NCBI GenBank assembly: GCA_964035795.1 | Contig: OZ038321.1 | Span: 12,241,093-12,305,092 of the forward strand | DNA length: 64,000 bases | Reading direction: 5' to 3' | Source of the DNA: Pterobdella sp. o SKG-2022 | Taxonomy: Eukaryota > Annelida > Clitellata > Hirudinida > Piscicolidae | Part shown: one piece after another, positions 12,111 to 24,249 of the stretch | Numbering within the stretch: the first letter of the stretch is position 1 | Layout: every line of letters begins with the position of its first letter | Translations under genes and position numbers: made by a program | Notes under the pieces: generated by a model | Seen by the model: the letters and a program-made list of their open reading frames with translations, nothing else | Database searches by the model: none | What the model was told of the DNA's origin: nothing

Positions 12111-14224
12111 TTGTTTTATTTGTGATTTATAATAACTTAAGTCTCAATCAGCACTTCTCCAGTCCCAATTATTCATAATATTTTTGTTTATTCTACCTAT
12201 TATTTAATTTTCCTTTTTTTTTCGTATAAAGTAACTGTAATTATCCAAATATCAATTTGAATTTTAAAACAGAAATTTAAAAAAACTATCTCTCAACTTG
12301 AACATCAACTTTCAAGAATAAAACGGTGGCTCACTCTTACAGCCTTTGAGTTAAAAAGAATTCCGAAGGAAAGCAGTACCTGTAAAGTTTATCTTAATGA
12401 TCAACGTAGAACAAGATATGAACAATTTCAAATAAGTTGAAGAATGAAATTAAACTAAAAAGAGTATGGAGTTGAAAACATTGCGCCTTGGAACTACTAA
12501 AGTTGGCGTTACTACAATTACCATTTTATTTTATTGATTTTGACAAGCTTCCATGCAACTTAAACATTGAGTAAAAACTGAATTATTTGAAGATCAAAGC
12601 TTAAACAAGTTTTAATAGACTTGAAAGAGTAAATTCTTTTGTTGCTTTAAGCAGCTTTTCAAATTCATCGTTTTCATACATCATTTTTCAATTGTTGCTT
12701 TGATTAAATCTCATGGTTTTTCGTTTGAGTTGTGAAATTATTCAACAAAATAATATAGATTGAGAATTCGATTATTGAAATATAATCAATAATTTTGTTT
12801 AAATAATTTACTATAAATAATTTGTTATCAATAATTTTATATAAAGAATTTTAATCAATAACATATTTATCAAACAAGTTTAACCAATAAAAACTTAAAT
12901 GGAGAAAATTTATTTCAAAATATTTGTTATCTTTTGGTCGATATTTCAACAATCTTTTGTGACATATCGATTCTAGGCAGTTAATCTGCAGTTGACTTTA
13001 CGATTAAGGTAGATATAATCTGATGCATTTTTATATCTAACACTATAATTATAAAAATTTAGAGATGAATTAATACCATAAATAAATTGGTCTTCATACG
13101 TACAATTCATAAATAACAGCAGGAAATTTGGAGAGCCTTCAATCAAAACCCTTTCATTTTGTTTCCATTATTTCCATTATTTTTTCTATTATTATAAATG
13201 CTAAAAATTGTCATTTGTTTAATATATATATATTTTTTGGTGGTGATGATAATGATTATTGTTATTATTTTACATCTAAATAAATAATTATTTGGTTTTA
13301 TTCCAAACTAGCTGAAAACTGTTGTGCAGTTATAGAATTTCGAAAGTTTTTTGCGTTTGTGATGACCAGTTTTTTAGTTTTTTTGAGTTAAAAAAATGAA
13401 AGGTTTCTTGGTTAAATCTTGATGGCTCAATGAGTTGTGGCAGGTTTTGTGTGATAAATCGAGTGTTTTTGCTTTAGAAACGACTAGTGATTGTTAAATG
13501 TTGTTTGAGGTGTTGATCAGTGCTGATGTAATAAAGGGGGAGAGGTCAGATTGTTTGAAAATGGCAAAAACAAAAATTATGAAAGTTGCATTAAAGAGTT
13601 TCTTGTCCGGAAAGAAGTTGCAAAACTTCTATCAAGGTACATGAAGGCTATCAACGAAATAGCATGCTAACAATTTCTAGTAATAATGGTATGAATTGAA
13701 AACGATAATTTAATTATTGAACACGTCAGAAGCTTTATACAAATCAATGAAGGTGAATAGGATTTTGTATAAAATATTAGTTAATATTTTATTTGATTTG
13801 TGGAGATTGTTTGATAAAGCTCGTTTTTGTAGTATAATTCTAAATTATTTGATTAAGTGGTCTGAGTTAGTCTTGTTTCAATGGGTTATGATCTACGGGC
13901 CGGTAAGGCGTTCTGTTTCGTTTGCATATGGAAACTAACGAGCAGTGGAGTTTGAGGCTTTGATAGTGTTCTAAATGAGTGGTAAAAATGCAATAATACG
14001 CTCATGAGATACTTGTTGTAACTGGTTATCCAATAGAATTTGAAAAAAAGATTGGAATAAAATTGAAAATCTATATAATTTGAAGACTGAAGACTGTAAG
14101 ACTGTCTTCATTCATCCATGCTGCTAAGGTCGTGAAGATCTGAATCTGATCACAACTATTAGTGTCTATTTTTAATGTTGTATAAGACAAATAGGTTTGA
14201 TAGATAAACTGTATAAAATTTTTT

Positions 14225-14310
14225 ACCCAAATCATCATAATTATCATAATCATCATCATCATCATTATCACCCTCCACCACCACCATCATCACCATCATT
14301 ATCATTATTC
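14225..14310. repeat. ATC/ACC trinucleotide microsatellite
   Basis: Interrupted run of cat/atc and cac/acc triplets. The reverse-strand open frame across it (Met/Ile runs) is a by-product of the repeat. Confidence 0.9.
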
Positions 14311-16289
14311 CTGAAGAATGAAATATGATGAGAAGATGAATGATTACTTAACCAATACAGTGAGGTTTCATCGCATGAAGATACTTGTCATTGTCCACGC
14401 AAAACAAACTCTCAAACTTATTAATGCTTTGATATCATTAAAGTGCGTTTACAAAAGGATTTATCAAAAAACCTCACCGTTATGAATTTTTATATTCATC
14501 TCAACTATAAAAGTTTTTTTTTAGTTGAATCGTTTGCTCGCCAATTGTAAGGTCGATTTAAAAGATAATGTTTCATATGTTAAGTTAAATTATATAGAAA
14601 TGATAGAGGTTTCTTAGTAAAACTAAAAGCTTAGATCTTTGATCAAAATTTCATGAAATCATTGTGGGTTTAAGATCTATTTATTTAATAATTTCAGTAT
14701 CAAAACAATGTGTTTTTTCCTAGCACTATTTAATGCTTTTGACTTATAAGATGGGGTTTTTGATTGATAAATTCATTGAAGGAGGCTTTATCACAATTTC
14801 TTCATGATAATTTTCACTTTTGAAAAAAATTTAAATAATTATAGCTTTTAAAATTGAATAAAGTACTCTAAAATAATAACTTTTTAAACAGTATTTATTA
14901 GCCTTCACTTGGAACTTTTAAGTTATTTACAATTGTTTTTTCATTTATAGGCTGGTATTAAATACTTTTCCAAAAATAGTAAACGTTTTTAAAATAAATC
15001 AATTGAAAAGAATTTTTTTTATTGAATATATGATGAAATTTTTAAAAATTTTTATTTATTTTTTATAACGACAAATGCACATTAACTGAAGTTATTTCTA
15101 ACAATCCTTTCTTCCCTACCTTATAAAATTCTTAGTAGCACTGATAGGATGAAATATTTTTGATACAAGCATTTTCAAATGTTTGATGATGGAAGATCAT
15201 AAGACATAACAATGAAGCGTTTTTTGGTCTTAAGATGCATTAATCATCCTTGTTATCCACAATCTCAACAAAATTATGAAAAATTGAAAGATTAACCTAA
15301 TTGTCGTTTATCAATCTTTTAAACAAAAAAGAATTTCAAAAAAACTTCTAAAGTAGCATATTAACTTGAGTCAACTCTTGAATATATTTATTTTTCATAA
15401 GAAAGCGAATGTTTAAAGCCGCATCGACTAGAGACAATATAAAACATTAAACGACGCAACAATGCAAAAATCTATTGATTTTATATCACTTTAGGTTGGA
15501 AAAAATTGTTTGAAAATTTTTCAAAAAATAAAATTTAATAAAAATTCTTTGGTTAGGTAGTTTCTTCTTTTGTTTATTACGGGAATAAAGTATAAAATAC
15601 TGAACCTAAACATCTATTAAATGATTTAGGGAATATATTTTTCAAATCGTTTTATGTTTTCCATGAATCTAGAAAATGTCAAACCCAAATTCACAACACA
15701 CACAATCACTAATATAAACTTCTTTTAAATCAAACCTGCTAATGTAATGTTGAGACAAAAATAAGCTTTTCCAATTTGAAATCTTTTTTTCTAACTTTAA
15801 ATGGTCTCATAGTAGCATTTCGAACTAAATTAACAAGATAAATTAAAACTGAAAAAACCATAAACTTTCACATAAAATTGAAACAACAAAAAATTTTTCA
15901 AGTTGTCTAAATAAAATATTTACTTGTCAGTTTACAATCAATATCTCAATCGATATATGATTTTTGAGTTGGAAATTGTTTTCACTAAGCTAATTTATGA
16001 CCAATCAAAAAAAGATGGATTAATAAGAGATGATTGGAGATAAAATAAAAATAATAATAATAATCCTATATTATGAGCTATCAAAAATGAAGTTTAATGA
16101 AATTTACCCAGTGTTCTGTAGGATGAGTGAGCTAGGAATTTTCACAGCCATTTAGTAATAACAACCAGATAATTATCGAGTGGGGTTTTAACAATTTCTG
16201 TAAGGAATATATTAGTGATGAGTTGGTAGTTTTGATGGGTTTGATCAGATTGAATATGATCATGATGAAAAAAAATATGATGGTCCTGG

Positions 16290-16620
16290 GCAGGATGTTA
16301 AACTACACCGTAGATAGCGTCTCAAATTGAGACTGCTTTGCTGTTATAACTTGGATAACAGTAGACTCCGTTAGCAGGTATCGACAAACTGGTATGCTGG
16401 TATCGTTGTCATTTGGCTTGGCGGATGATCTTTCTTTTTGTTGACAACGGCAAAGCAAACTGCCCAAGTGTGGTAACGGTGGATTTTGAATTCGAAAAGT
16501 TCAAATTGGACCTTAGCACCAGCTGGCAGCCTATGAAAATTTTTCCCAATTAAAATGGCCTATTTTATAAATTACTCAATCATAGTATCAATAACCTAGG
16601 CCGACTGCTGTCAACTCCAG
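16290..16620. other. GC-richer block of unknown origin, possible old repeat
   Basis: About 330 bp with clearly higher GC than its surroundings and no long open frame. It contains two adjacent hairpin-forming segments: gtctcaa-a-ttgagac near 16318 and ctgttat-7 nt-ataacag near 16340. Farther on, ggcaaagcaaac (near 16450) is roughly complementary to tgctttgctg (near 16335). It could be a foldback element, a LINE 5' fragment or a non-coding RNA remnant; I cannot choose between these. Confidence 0.3.
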
Positions 16621-16884
16621 TTACTGAACATATATATACAGCAGTATAATCTAATTGGATTAATAATAATTAATTTATAACTAAAAATGATGGGTAAACC
16701 TATATCGAATAGATTTTTCTCTTAAATAGTGAATAATTATAAAATAATTAAAATAAATTTGCATGATTATGGTTTTAACATTATAAATTTAATAAAAATA
16801 TATAAACTTAAAAAAGTTTCATGATAGATTTAATATATAAATATTAGATAAAAACAGAGCGTGTAATACACTAATTCTAGTAAA

Positions 16885-17215
16885 TTCTAGTTGCACTGTT
16901 TTTCCCACTCTAATCAAGTCCAAGAATATTCACCTCCCTTTTGGTAGATTTCCTTTCCACTCCCGAATTCACCCTACTAGATGTCTGAATTGCCAGACTT
17001 ATGGCCATAATATAGCTAAATGCCACAACCCTAGAGTATGTGAGCACTGTGGCAAAGACCATCCGTTTGACAACTGCTCTAGATCTTCTCCTCCCTTCTG
17101 TGTTCCTTGTTTTAGATCAAATCGTCCTTGCCATGACCATGTCACCACATCCTCTTCTTGTCCGGTGTACAAGCAACAAGTGCGACTTAAGATGGGGCGT
17201 ACGGCCTGGCAATGA
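16885..17215 (+). pseudogene. ORF1 C-terminal remnant with zinc knuckles (LINE copy A)
   Basis: The open frame ends at a TGA at 17213-17215, 15 bases before the ORF2 ATG. It encodes a gag-like knuckle [14 protein letters not shown] (C-x2-C-x4-H-x4-C), a second finger CEHCGKDHPFDNC and a third Cys/His cluster. Such fingers bind the element's RNA in the LINE ribonucleoprotein. The N-terminal part of ORF1 is missing through 5' truncation. Confidence 0.75.
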
Positions 17216-17230
17216 AGGCCTGCCTTACTC

Positions 17231-20106
17231 ATGCACCCTCAAAATCCATCTCCTTTTGTGAAGTTTGGCCTTCTCAATCCCCGTTCCACTCGCAACAAAT
17301 CCACTCTTATCCTGGACGCGATCTCCACTCACTGTTTTGATATCCTTGCATTGACTGAAACGTGGATCCCGGAAGATGCTGACCATGTCACAAAATACGA
17401 CATTGTTCCCCCAGGTTACCATGTTCTACATTCTCATCGTTCTAGTGGAAAGCGTGGTGGTGGTATTTCTTTGATTTCCTCCAACTCCGTTAAACTGACA
17501 CTTGTAAAATCTGAAATACACTCTTCCTTTGAAGCATTAACTGCCCAAGCCTCTTTCCTAACACGTTCCTTAACCATTTCTGTTATTTACCGCCCTCCTA
17601 ACTCAAGTAATTTTATTCGTGAACTCACAGCTCATCTTTATTTTCTTTCTTCGACATTCAATCATTTCATAATGGCTGGAGATTTTAATACCCCTAATTG
17701 TCATCATCTTGATAATCCCCTTAATATTCTTTTGCGAGAGCACGGTTTGACGCAGCATATTAACTTTCCAACTCACAGGCTTGGCAATACTCTCGATCTT
17801 GTTATCACACCGGCTTCTCTCTCTCATCTTATTTCTGACCCTGTCAGCGAAATTTTTGAATCTGATCATTTCCTTATTTCGTGCCGTTTTAACCTCGTAC
17901 GGCCCCACCTTTCACCTCATCGTGTCACTTCTCGGTCTTTCAGGAATCTCAACTTGGCCGGCTTTGGAAAGGATGTCAATTTTATAAGCGATTTACTTAT
18001 TAATTCTCCAATCTCTAAGGTTGATGACTTTGTTAGTTCCATGGACAAATTGTTTCTTTCGCTGATGAATACTCATGCTCCTTTACGCAGTCATACTTTT
18101 CGCCCCAGCTTGCATTCACACTTTCATCTGTCTGAAAATGCTCTCTCTGCCAAACGCCGAAGAAGGAAAATCGAGAGACAGATATCCAGTCTCCGAAAGC
18201 TTTGTGTGCAAGTCCCCGATGATCTTTTACAGGAATTCCGTATTTCACGTAAACTCGCCCGCGCCGCCATTAACAAGTCACGTGCTGATTATCTTAATCT
18301 ATCGCTATCTTCAGCGACACCTAACTCCAAAGCCTTTTGGAAAACGGCGAACTCCATACTTCACAGGTCTCCTCCACTTCCTCCACGGACTTTTGCGGAA
18401 TATGATCTTTTTGTTGAAAACTTTAGCGCTTTTTTCAAGACTAAGATTGAGTTGATTCATAGCTCGTTACCGATCACTAATCTTCCCTGTCAGCCCTCCT
18501 TAACTGACAGTGATCAATCAAATCTCTCATTTTTCTCACCTCCTAGTGTTGACGAAATCATCAAATTGATCAATTCTCTCCCAAATAAATCCTCACCTTT
18601 AGATATAATCCCTGTTTTCCTGCTGAAGCAGTTTTCCGGCATCTTCGCCTCCATTATATGCAAACTTTCGGCTCTTTCCTTTTCACAGGGTATTTTTCCA
18701 ACTTCATTCAAAACGGCGCAGATAACCCTTTACTGAAAAAATATAATCTAGACCCCATGCAACCATCCAATTATCGTCCAATTTCAAACCTCAGCACCAT
18801 CTCAAAGATCTTAGAAAGGGTTGTTCTCAAGAGATTATCCTCTCATGTTTCTGTACTGCGTAACTTCAACCTTTTTCAGTCGGCGTATCGCTCACATCAC
18901 TCAACGGAAACTGCGCTTTTGTACATCACTGACAGCCTCCGCAATATCTGTGCTACCGGGTCTGCGGCCGTCTTAGTGTCTTTAGATATTTCAGCAGCTT
19001 TTGACACCATTAATCATCCAAATATGCTGCATATCCTTGAAGTCTACTTTCACATTTCTGGCATTGCTTTATCCTGGTTTCAGTCCTATCTTTCCGAACG
19101 CAAGCAATTTGTTAAGATAAGCTGCTCTTCTTCTACCCCTGTCTCCCTTCGTTTTGGTGTTCCTCAAGGTTCTGTTCTTGGGCCCATACTCTTTTCTCTT
19201 TATACTTCTCCTATTAGCGAGATCATACAGAAGCACGACGTTCTATATCATCAGTTTGCTGATGATATTACCCTCTTTACAGGCGCCTCCTACCTTGATC
19301 CTCATCCCAGCCTCACTAAGATATCTGAATGCATCACTGAGCTCAATCTTTGGTTTTCTAACAATCGCCTCATGTTGAATCCTAACAAAAGCGAAGTGAT
19401 GTTTGTCGGCAGTCCCATACTCCTTTCCAAATCCAATCTTCCCACTGAAGTAATCTTTGACGGCACTACTCTTTCCGTAACGTCCAAACTGAAGATACTA
19501 GGTGTAACTCTTGATTCTAGACTCAACTTTACACACTTTGTCTCTCAGATCATACAATCATCCAACTTTCATCTCCATGCGATCAGACAGGCACGCAAGT
19601 TCCTACCCTCTGACACTGCCGTTGCTCTGATCATCTCTTTAGTTCTTTCAAGGATTGATTACTGTAACTCTCTTCTTTGTCGACTCCCGAACTGTCTTAT
19701 TTCTAAGTTGCAATCTCTCCAAAATCGCGCTGCTAAAACCGCTCTTCAAGCCGACTACTATTCTTCATCTCACACCTGTCTTGATCGCCTCCATTGGCTG
19801 CCGGTCGTACTAAGAGCCCAGTTCAAGTTGCTATGGCTCACGGCTAACATCTTATATTTTAATCAGCCGGCTTATTTATATGACCGTCTTTCCATTAGAC
19901 AGACTCCTGAGTCTCTCAGGTCTTCCAACTCTGGTTTATGCCTACATCAGCCTGTCTCTTCTAAACCTTTCTTACATCGCTCCTTCTCGCATATTGCCCC
20001 TCACTTATGGAACTCTCTTCCACTTAATGTCCGTCTTTCACCTTCTCTTAAAATTTTTCGCAAGCGTTTAAAAACGCATCTTTATAGCCAAATCTCTTTC
20101 TCATAG
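17231..20106 (+). pseudogene. ORF2 endonuclease-reverse transcriptase, frameshifted (LINE copy A)
   Basis: The first frame (17231-18736) contains an APE-type endonuclease ([44 protein letters not shown]) and the linker to the RT. The second frame (18658-20106) contains the RT palm motifs: [50 protein letters not shown] and the catalytic FADD ([10 protein letters not shown]). The frame changes at about 18720-18735, between fingers and palm, where the reading is one base out. Apart from this lesion the domains are long and well preserved, suggesting a fairly young insertion. Confidence 0.9.
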
Positions 20107-20195
20107 CCCTTCTGATTAGAACAGCGCCTCTGCAGCAAACCTAGTTTGCAAACTGCGCGCCCTACAAATAAAAATAATAATAATAATAATAAATG

Positions 20196-21295
20196 ACTGT
20201 ACAAAATTAAATAATTCAAAAAGTAAACAGTAGGAAAAAACATGATAATAACAATAATATAAGAACAGTAATGAGAATTTATTTTATATTAAAAAATTTT
20301 ATTATTATTATTGTTATTGTTCTGATTAATTTCTATAAAATTCTAATTATCACTTATAGTTTCCAAGTCTTTATTCGTGATTTTATCTCAAAAAAAACTT
20401 CAAATGTATAACAATAGGTTTTCTTTTATAAAAAAAGATCTTATTAAAGATAATTCAAAGGTTATTATTAACAATCACAAAATCTACATTGACGCAAGAT
20501 TACGGCGATGTGTGAGTGATTACCAAAGCTTTTCAAAATTATTATTATTAGATTTATAACCGTTCTATCGACGCTCCTATTATGGTCGTGATCCTATTAT
20601 GAATCACAAGCCCGATGTTTAATAGCTCATTTTATGCAGATTGCAGACTTCAAAGCTTGACCTTGATTTTGAAATTTGTCAAATTCAATAGAAATTTTGA
20701 TTATGGTTTTTAAAAGACCATATTTATTATTTTATTAAACCAAAGTGAGATAAAGAAAAAATTATTCAACACTGAATCTGTATTGAAAAGTACGAAGCTT
20801 TTGGTTAACAGTGTCAATACTAAACTTCGTACTTTTTCCATAAATATTTAGTGTTCAATGAGTTTGTTAAGAGTTCTAACTTAATTTTATTATATTTCTT
20901 TATTTAGTGATGTGTTGTATTTAAACGTTCTGAAATTTTAATCATTTATTATTTTCAGGATTCAGCAAAAAATGGAAATACTATTCTTAAAATAGAAATA
21001 AAAAGGTGCAAACATATTTGTATGTTTTTATTCAGCGTGATTTAAAAAAATTTGCGAGCGGCGCCACTAAAAGCCAAAAAGTGAAAGATGGTTTATAAAT
21101 AGTATAAATGAGTTTTAAACTATGTTTCGAACGTTTTCAAAAAAGAATGTTCTAGAGATTGACGAAGCTTGGCTGAAAGAACAAGTAGAATACTCGATTG
21201 AGTCACCTCGCTGATTTTGGAGCTAAGCATTTGAAAATTAAAATGAAGGTATCAATTAAAACAAAATTAATAATTACCAAAAAAAATTTAGTTTA
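20196..21295. other. Non-coding spacer between two LINE relics
   Basis: AT-rich DNA. The open frame at 20377-20559 has no recognisable content. The one structural feature is the imperfect hairpin at about 20768-20855, listed separately. Confidence 0.5.
20768..20855. repeat. Imperfect hairpin with perfect 12-bp stem
   Basis: aaaagtacgaag (20786-20797) pairs perfectly with cttcgtactttt (20825-20836) across a 27-nt loop. Below an internal loop, aacact (about 20768) pairs with agtgtt (about 20850). Total span is about 90 nt, similar in size to a pre-miRNA or a small foldback transposon, although the terminal loop is large for a miRNA precursor. Confidence 0.4.
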
Positions 21296-23935
21296 GCTCT
21301 TGCATCCTTGGGAGCATAGGGCTGCAACAACACTCCTCCAACGTACTCGGTTCTGGCTGGTCCTCTTCAGCTCGGCCCACGTCCGGTAGCCTTCGCTTCT
21401 GCTTCGATGCTTCTCCACCAGATCTGCTTAGGTCGGCCAACTTTTTTCTTCCTTTGTGGGTTTCAGTCCAGAATCTGTTTAGTGGTGTTGGCTGCAGGCT
21501 TGCGTAGTGTATGACCTATCCATCCCCATTTCCGCTTCTTTATTTCCGTCTCCAGTGTGACTTGTTTTGTCTTGTTCCAAAATTGTTTGTTTGAAACAAC
21601 TTCTGGCCATCTGATGTTTAGAATGTTTTTTAGGCATTGGTTCGTGAAGGTCTGCAGTTTTTGGGTGATGGTATTTGTCACTCGCCACGTCTCTGAGTCA
21701 TAGAACTAGAACCGATTTCACATTAGTGCTGAAAATCTTGATCTTATTGCAGACTGAGAAGGCTTTCGATCACCAGATTTGTCGGAGAGTGTTGAAAACG
21801 TTTCTAGCTTTGTTGATGCGGCTCTTGATGTCTTCGTCTGTCCCCCCATCTTTGCTCGCAACAAGGCCCAAGTAGACAAACTTGTCAACCTCCTTAATTT
21901 CCTCGTGATGTAGTTTCACTAGACCTTGGCTTTTGTTGTTAACTCTCATGATCTTTGTCTTTTTTGTATTGATTTGAAGTTCTGTTTTTTCAGCTTTTTT
22001 TGCCACACGACAGTTTCTTTTGCGCATCTTGCTGCTTGTGGGAAAGAAGGCTTATGTTATCTGTGAAGTCTAGGTCTTCCAACTATTTGTTGAAGGTCCA
22101 CTGGATGCCTGTTTTCTGATCTACTGTGGACTGCCTCATGACTCAATCAACCATCATCAGGAAAATGATCGGTGAGAGCAAACAGCCCTGACGGACACCA
22201 GTTTGCATGCTGAAAGGTTCCGTTAGTTTTCTGTCGTAAATCTCTTGACAGGTAGCGTCTTCGTACATTTGCTGGATGATGTTTATAAACTAAGGTGGAA
22301 AGCCGTAGTGGTGCATCAGTCTCCAAATGACATCTCGGTCATCACTGTCAAAAGCTTTTTGAAAGTCGACGAAGACTGCGTACATGGAATTCTGCCACTC
22401 GAGGAACTGCTCGATGATGATGCACATGGTTGCAATGGGATCCGTGCATGAGCGATCTTGTCAGAAGCCTGCTTGTTCATCCCGAAATGTTTTTTCCAAA
22501 GTGCTTTTCAGTCTTTCGAGGATGATTTTGCTGAGTATTTTTCCGGAAATAGACAACAGCATGATTCCTCGTCAGTTGTTCCAAGATGAAAGGTCCCCTT
22601 TCTTTGGCAGCTTTAAGAGGTGTCCTCTTTTTCAGTGATCTGGCACTTGCTCTTATTCCCAGATCTTGCATAGAAGAGGAAGTAGCATTTCAGTTGAGGT
22701 CTGGATGTCGGCCTTTAGAGCTTCAAGTGGAATTCCATCTGAACCGGCTACCTTTTCTGACTTGGAGGACTTGATAGCCTTGACATTCTTAGTTTTGCTC
22801 GAAAGGTTGGTGCTGATGTCGAAGAGCTTGTTAGGTGGCAGAATGACAGGTGGGACAGATGGTGCTGGTCGGTTAAGCGTTTCTTTGAAATACTCCGCCC
22901 AACGTGCTCTCTGCTGTTTTTCGCCAAGAATGATGTTTCCCTCTTTGCCCTTTACAGTCCGACTTGGGTTACTGTTTTTGCTGGAGTGTCTTCGTGGTCT
23001 CATCCAGGCGCTTCATGTTCGGTTGGCCTGCAGCACTCTCAGCTTCTGTTGTCAGTTCCTTGATGTACGTTCTTTTGTCTTTTCTTGCACTTCGTTTCAC
23101 CTGTTGGGTTTTCTTCCAGTAATATGCTTGTAATTTGTGTTTCTCAGCTTAGTCTTGCGTGCTGTTCATCTGGTCTTTCAGGTGCCCCTTTTTAGTGATG
23201 AGTGTCCAGGTGTCTGTCAAAGGCACTCTTTGTGCTTCCTGGTTTATTTGCCCAGAATTGTTTTGCGGCTCATTGTCCAGATTTCTCGAAGGCTGTGCCA
23301 ATGTTCTTCTACTGGTTCCTCTGGGAGTTGGGAAGCACACTGAATCTGTTTCTTATTTTAATCTTGAACTTTTCTGCCTCTGATTTCACTTTCTAGTTGT
23401 GCACGTTGTACTTGTGCGATGGTCTATCCGCTTGGTAGGCCTTGAACTTGCTTTTGAGTATTGCCACAAGCAGGTGGTGATCTGATGCTGCGTCTGCGCC
23501 ACGCTTCACTCTGATACCATGCAGGCTTCATCTTCACTTAGGACTGAAAGTGATGGGATTGATCTGGTTTTCAGTTCTGCCGTCGGATGAAGTACACGTG
23601 GTTTTATGAATGGTCTTATGAGGAAACAAGGTGCCTCCTATGACCAGGCCATTGAAAATCCAGAACTCTACAAAAAGTTCTTTATTTTCATTCTGCACTC
23701 TAATGCCGTGTCCACCCATAATGTGTTCGCTGTTTGTGTTATCAGCACCAACCTTGACATTCGTGTCACCCATGAGAATTTTCATGTCTCTTTTGGGTGT
23801 CTTGTTTATAGCAGCTTGGATTTTTTGGTAAAACTCATCCTTCTTCTCAATGGCTGCCACATTGATAGGGGCATAGCACTGAATGATGGTAACTTTTCTG
23901 CCCTTTGAATTGAAACGTGCTGTGAGGATCCTTGC
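21296..23935 (-). mobile_element. RTE-like/CFDP2-type LINE relic
   Basis: Degenerate endonuclease-reverse transcriptase in many short frames. From 5' to 3' on the minus strand: endonuclease (about 23935-23534, with VTIIQCYAPIN, MKILMGDTNVKVG, TCTSSDGRTENQI), RT fingers (23003-22653), palm with GVRQGCLLSPIIF (about 22170-22210), then a late region with DKFVYLGLVASKDGGTDEDI (22027-21770) and a C-terminal [22 protein letters not shown] domain. It ends at about 21298. This C-terminal domain is common in animal genomes, often annotated as craniofacial development protein 2-like. The element starts inside the endonuclease, so it is 5'-truncated, and it carries many stops. Clade assignment is by recollection and approximate. 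Confidence 0.8.
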
Positions 23936-24177
23936 TTACAGAAACTCAAAAGAAATACTTATAGATGCTTTGATGGGTTTTGTAAGTAAAAAAGATAAAC
24001 CAAGAGCTCATAAAACATTTTGAAAAGTGAACTAATGTAATTGAAAAAAAGATGGAGTTACCTGGTTTCTTTTTCGAGCAACCAAACCTACCGGTAGCAT
24101 AAAAACTCGAAACTTTTTAATGGAGAAGAGAATGTTTACGGTGAGACAAATCACGCATTTTTTCAGGTATTGAATTT

Positions 24178-24246
24178 TGTACCCTAAAATGGTAGCAGTT
24201 CTACCAGTTAGCAGGTTTCAATGCTAGAGCACCAAGTCGGTGCTTT
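24178..24246 (+). mobile_element. tRNA-like SINE head fragment (copy 3)
   Basis: Sixty-nine bases align by eye with the tRNA-like head of the SINE at 42886. Shared are GTA...AAAA-GTAG, TT-ACC-AGTTA, the B-box-like GGTTTCAAT, and GAGnnnACC. The segment folds into three small hairpins: GGTAG/CTACC, TAGCA/TGCTA, AGCACC/GGTGCT. It ends in TTTTT, a typical Pol III stop. The SINE body seen in the other two copies is absent. It may instead be a decayed tRNA pseudogene or an independent Pol III transcript. Confidence 0.4.
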
Positions 24247-24249
24247 TTA

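Larger units (their letters stand above)
9385..16289. other. Long non-coding interval, no gene recognised
   Basis: About 6.9 kb without a convincing coding exon. Open frames at 10732-10932, 11453-11650 and 13717-13938 have no domain, no matched splice partners and the composition of surrounding DNA. Less AT-rich islands near 11225-11345 and 12005-12110 and the ATC microsatellite at 14225-14310 are listed separately. Because a SoxB1 gene borders this interval, distal regulatory elements are a reasonable expectation, but that is inference. Confidence 0.5.
16885..20195 (+). mobile_element. CR1/L2-group non-LTR retrotransposon, 5'-truncated copy A
   Basis: Jockey-superfamily LINE, sense strand. 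It starts inside ORF1, carries endonuclease and reverse transcriptase in ORF2 and ends with an (AAT)n tail (about 20166-20193), as expected for target-primed reverse transcription. A closely related, longer copy lies antisense at 33285-37668. The 5' truncation is placed near 16885 because similarity to copy B's ORF1 begins there. ORF2 is broken by a frameshift near 18720, so this copy should be inactive. I found no convincing target-site duplication. Confidence 0.9.

Noticed and set aside
14071..14271. Open frame starting with Met/Ile runs
   Set aside because: Product of the ATC microsatellite.
17603..18711. Minus-strand open frames across LINE copy A
   Set aside because: Shadows of ORF2; the sense strand carries the conserved domains.
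22245..23396. Several plus-strand open frames of 60-155 codons
   Set aside because: All lie antisense to the RTE-like relic, whose minus-strand translation has clear endonuclease and RT motifs.
24228..24248. Hairpin nearly identical to the 3' end of a Streptococcus Cas9 tracrRNA
   Set aside because: The genome is animal, there is no repeat-spacer array or cas gene, and the segment aligns with a tRNA-SINE head. Short stem plus T-run explains the resemblance.
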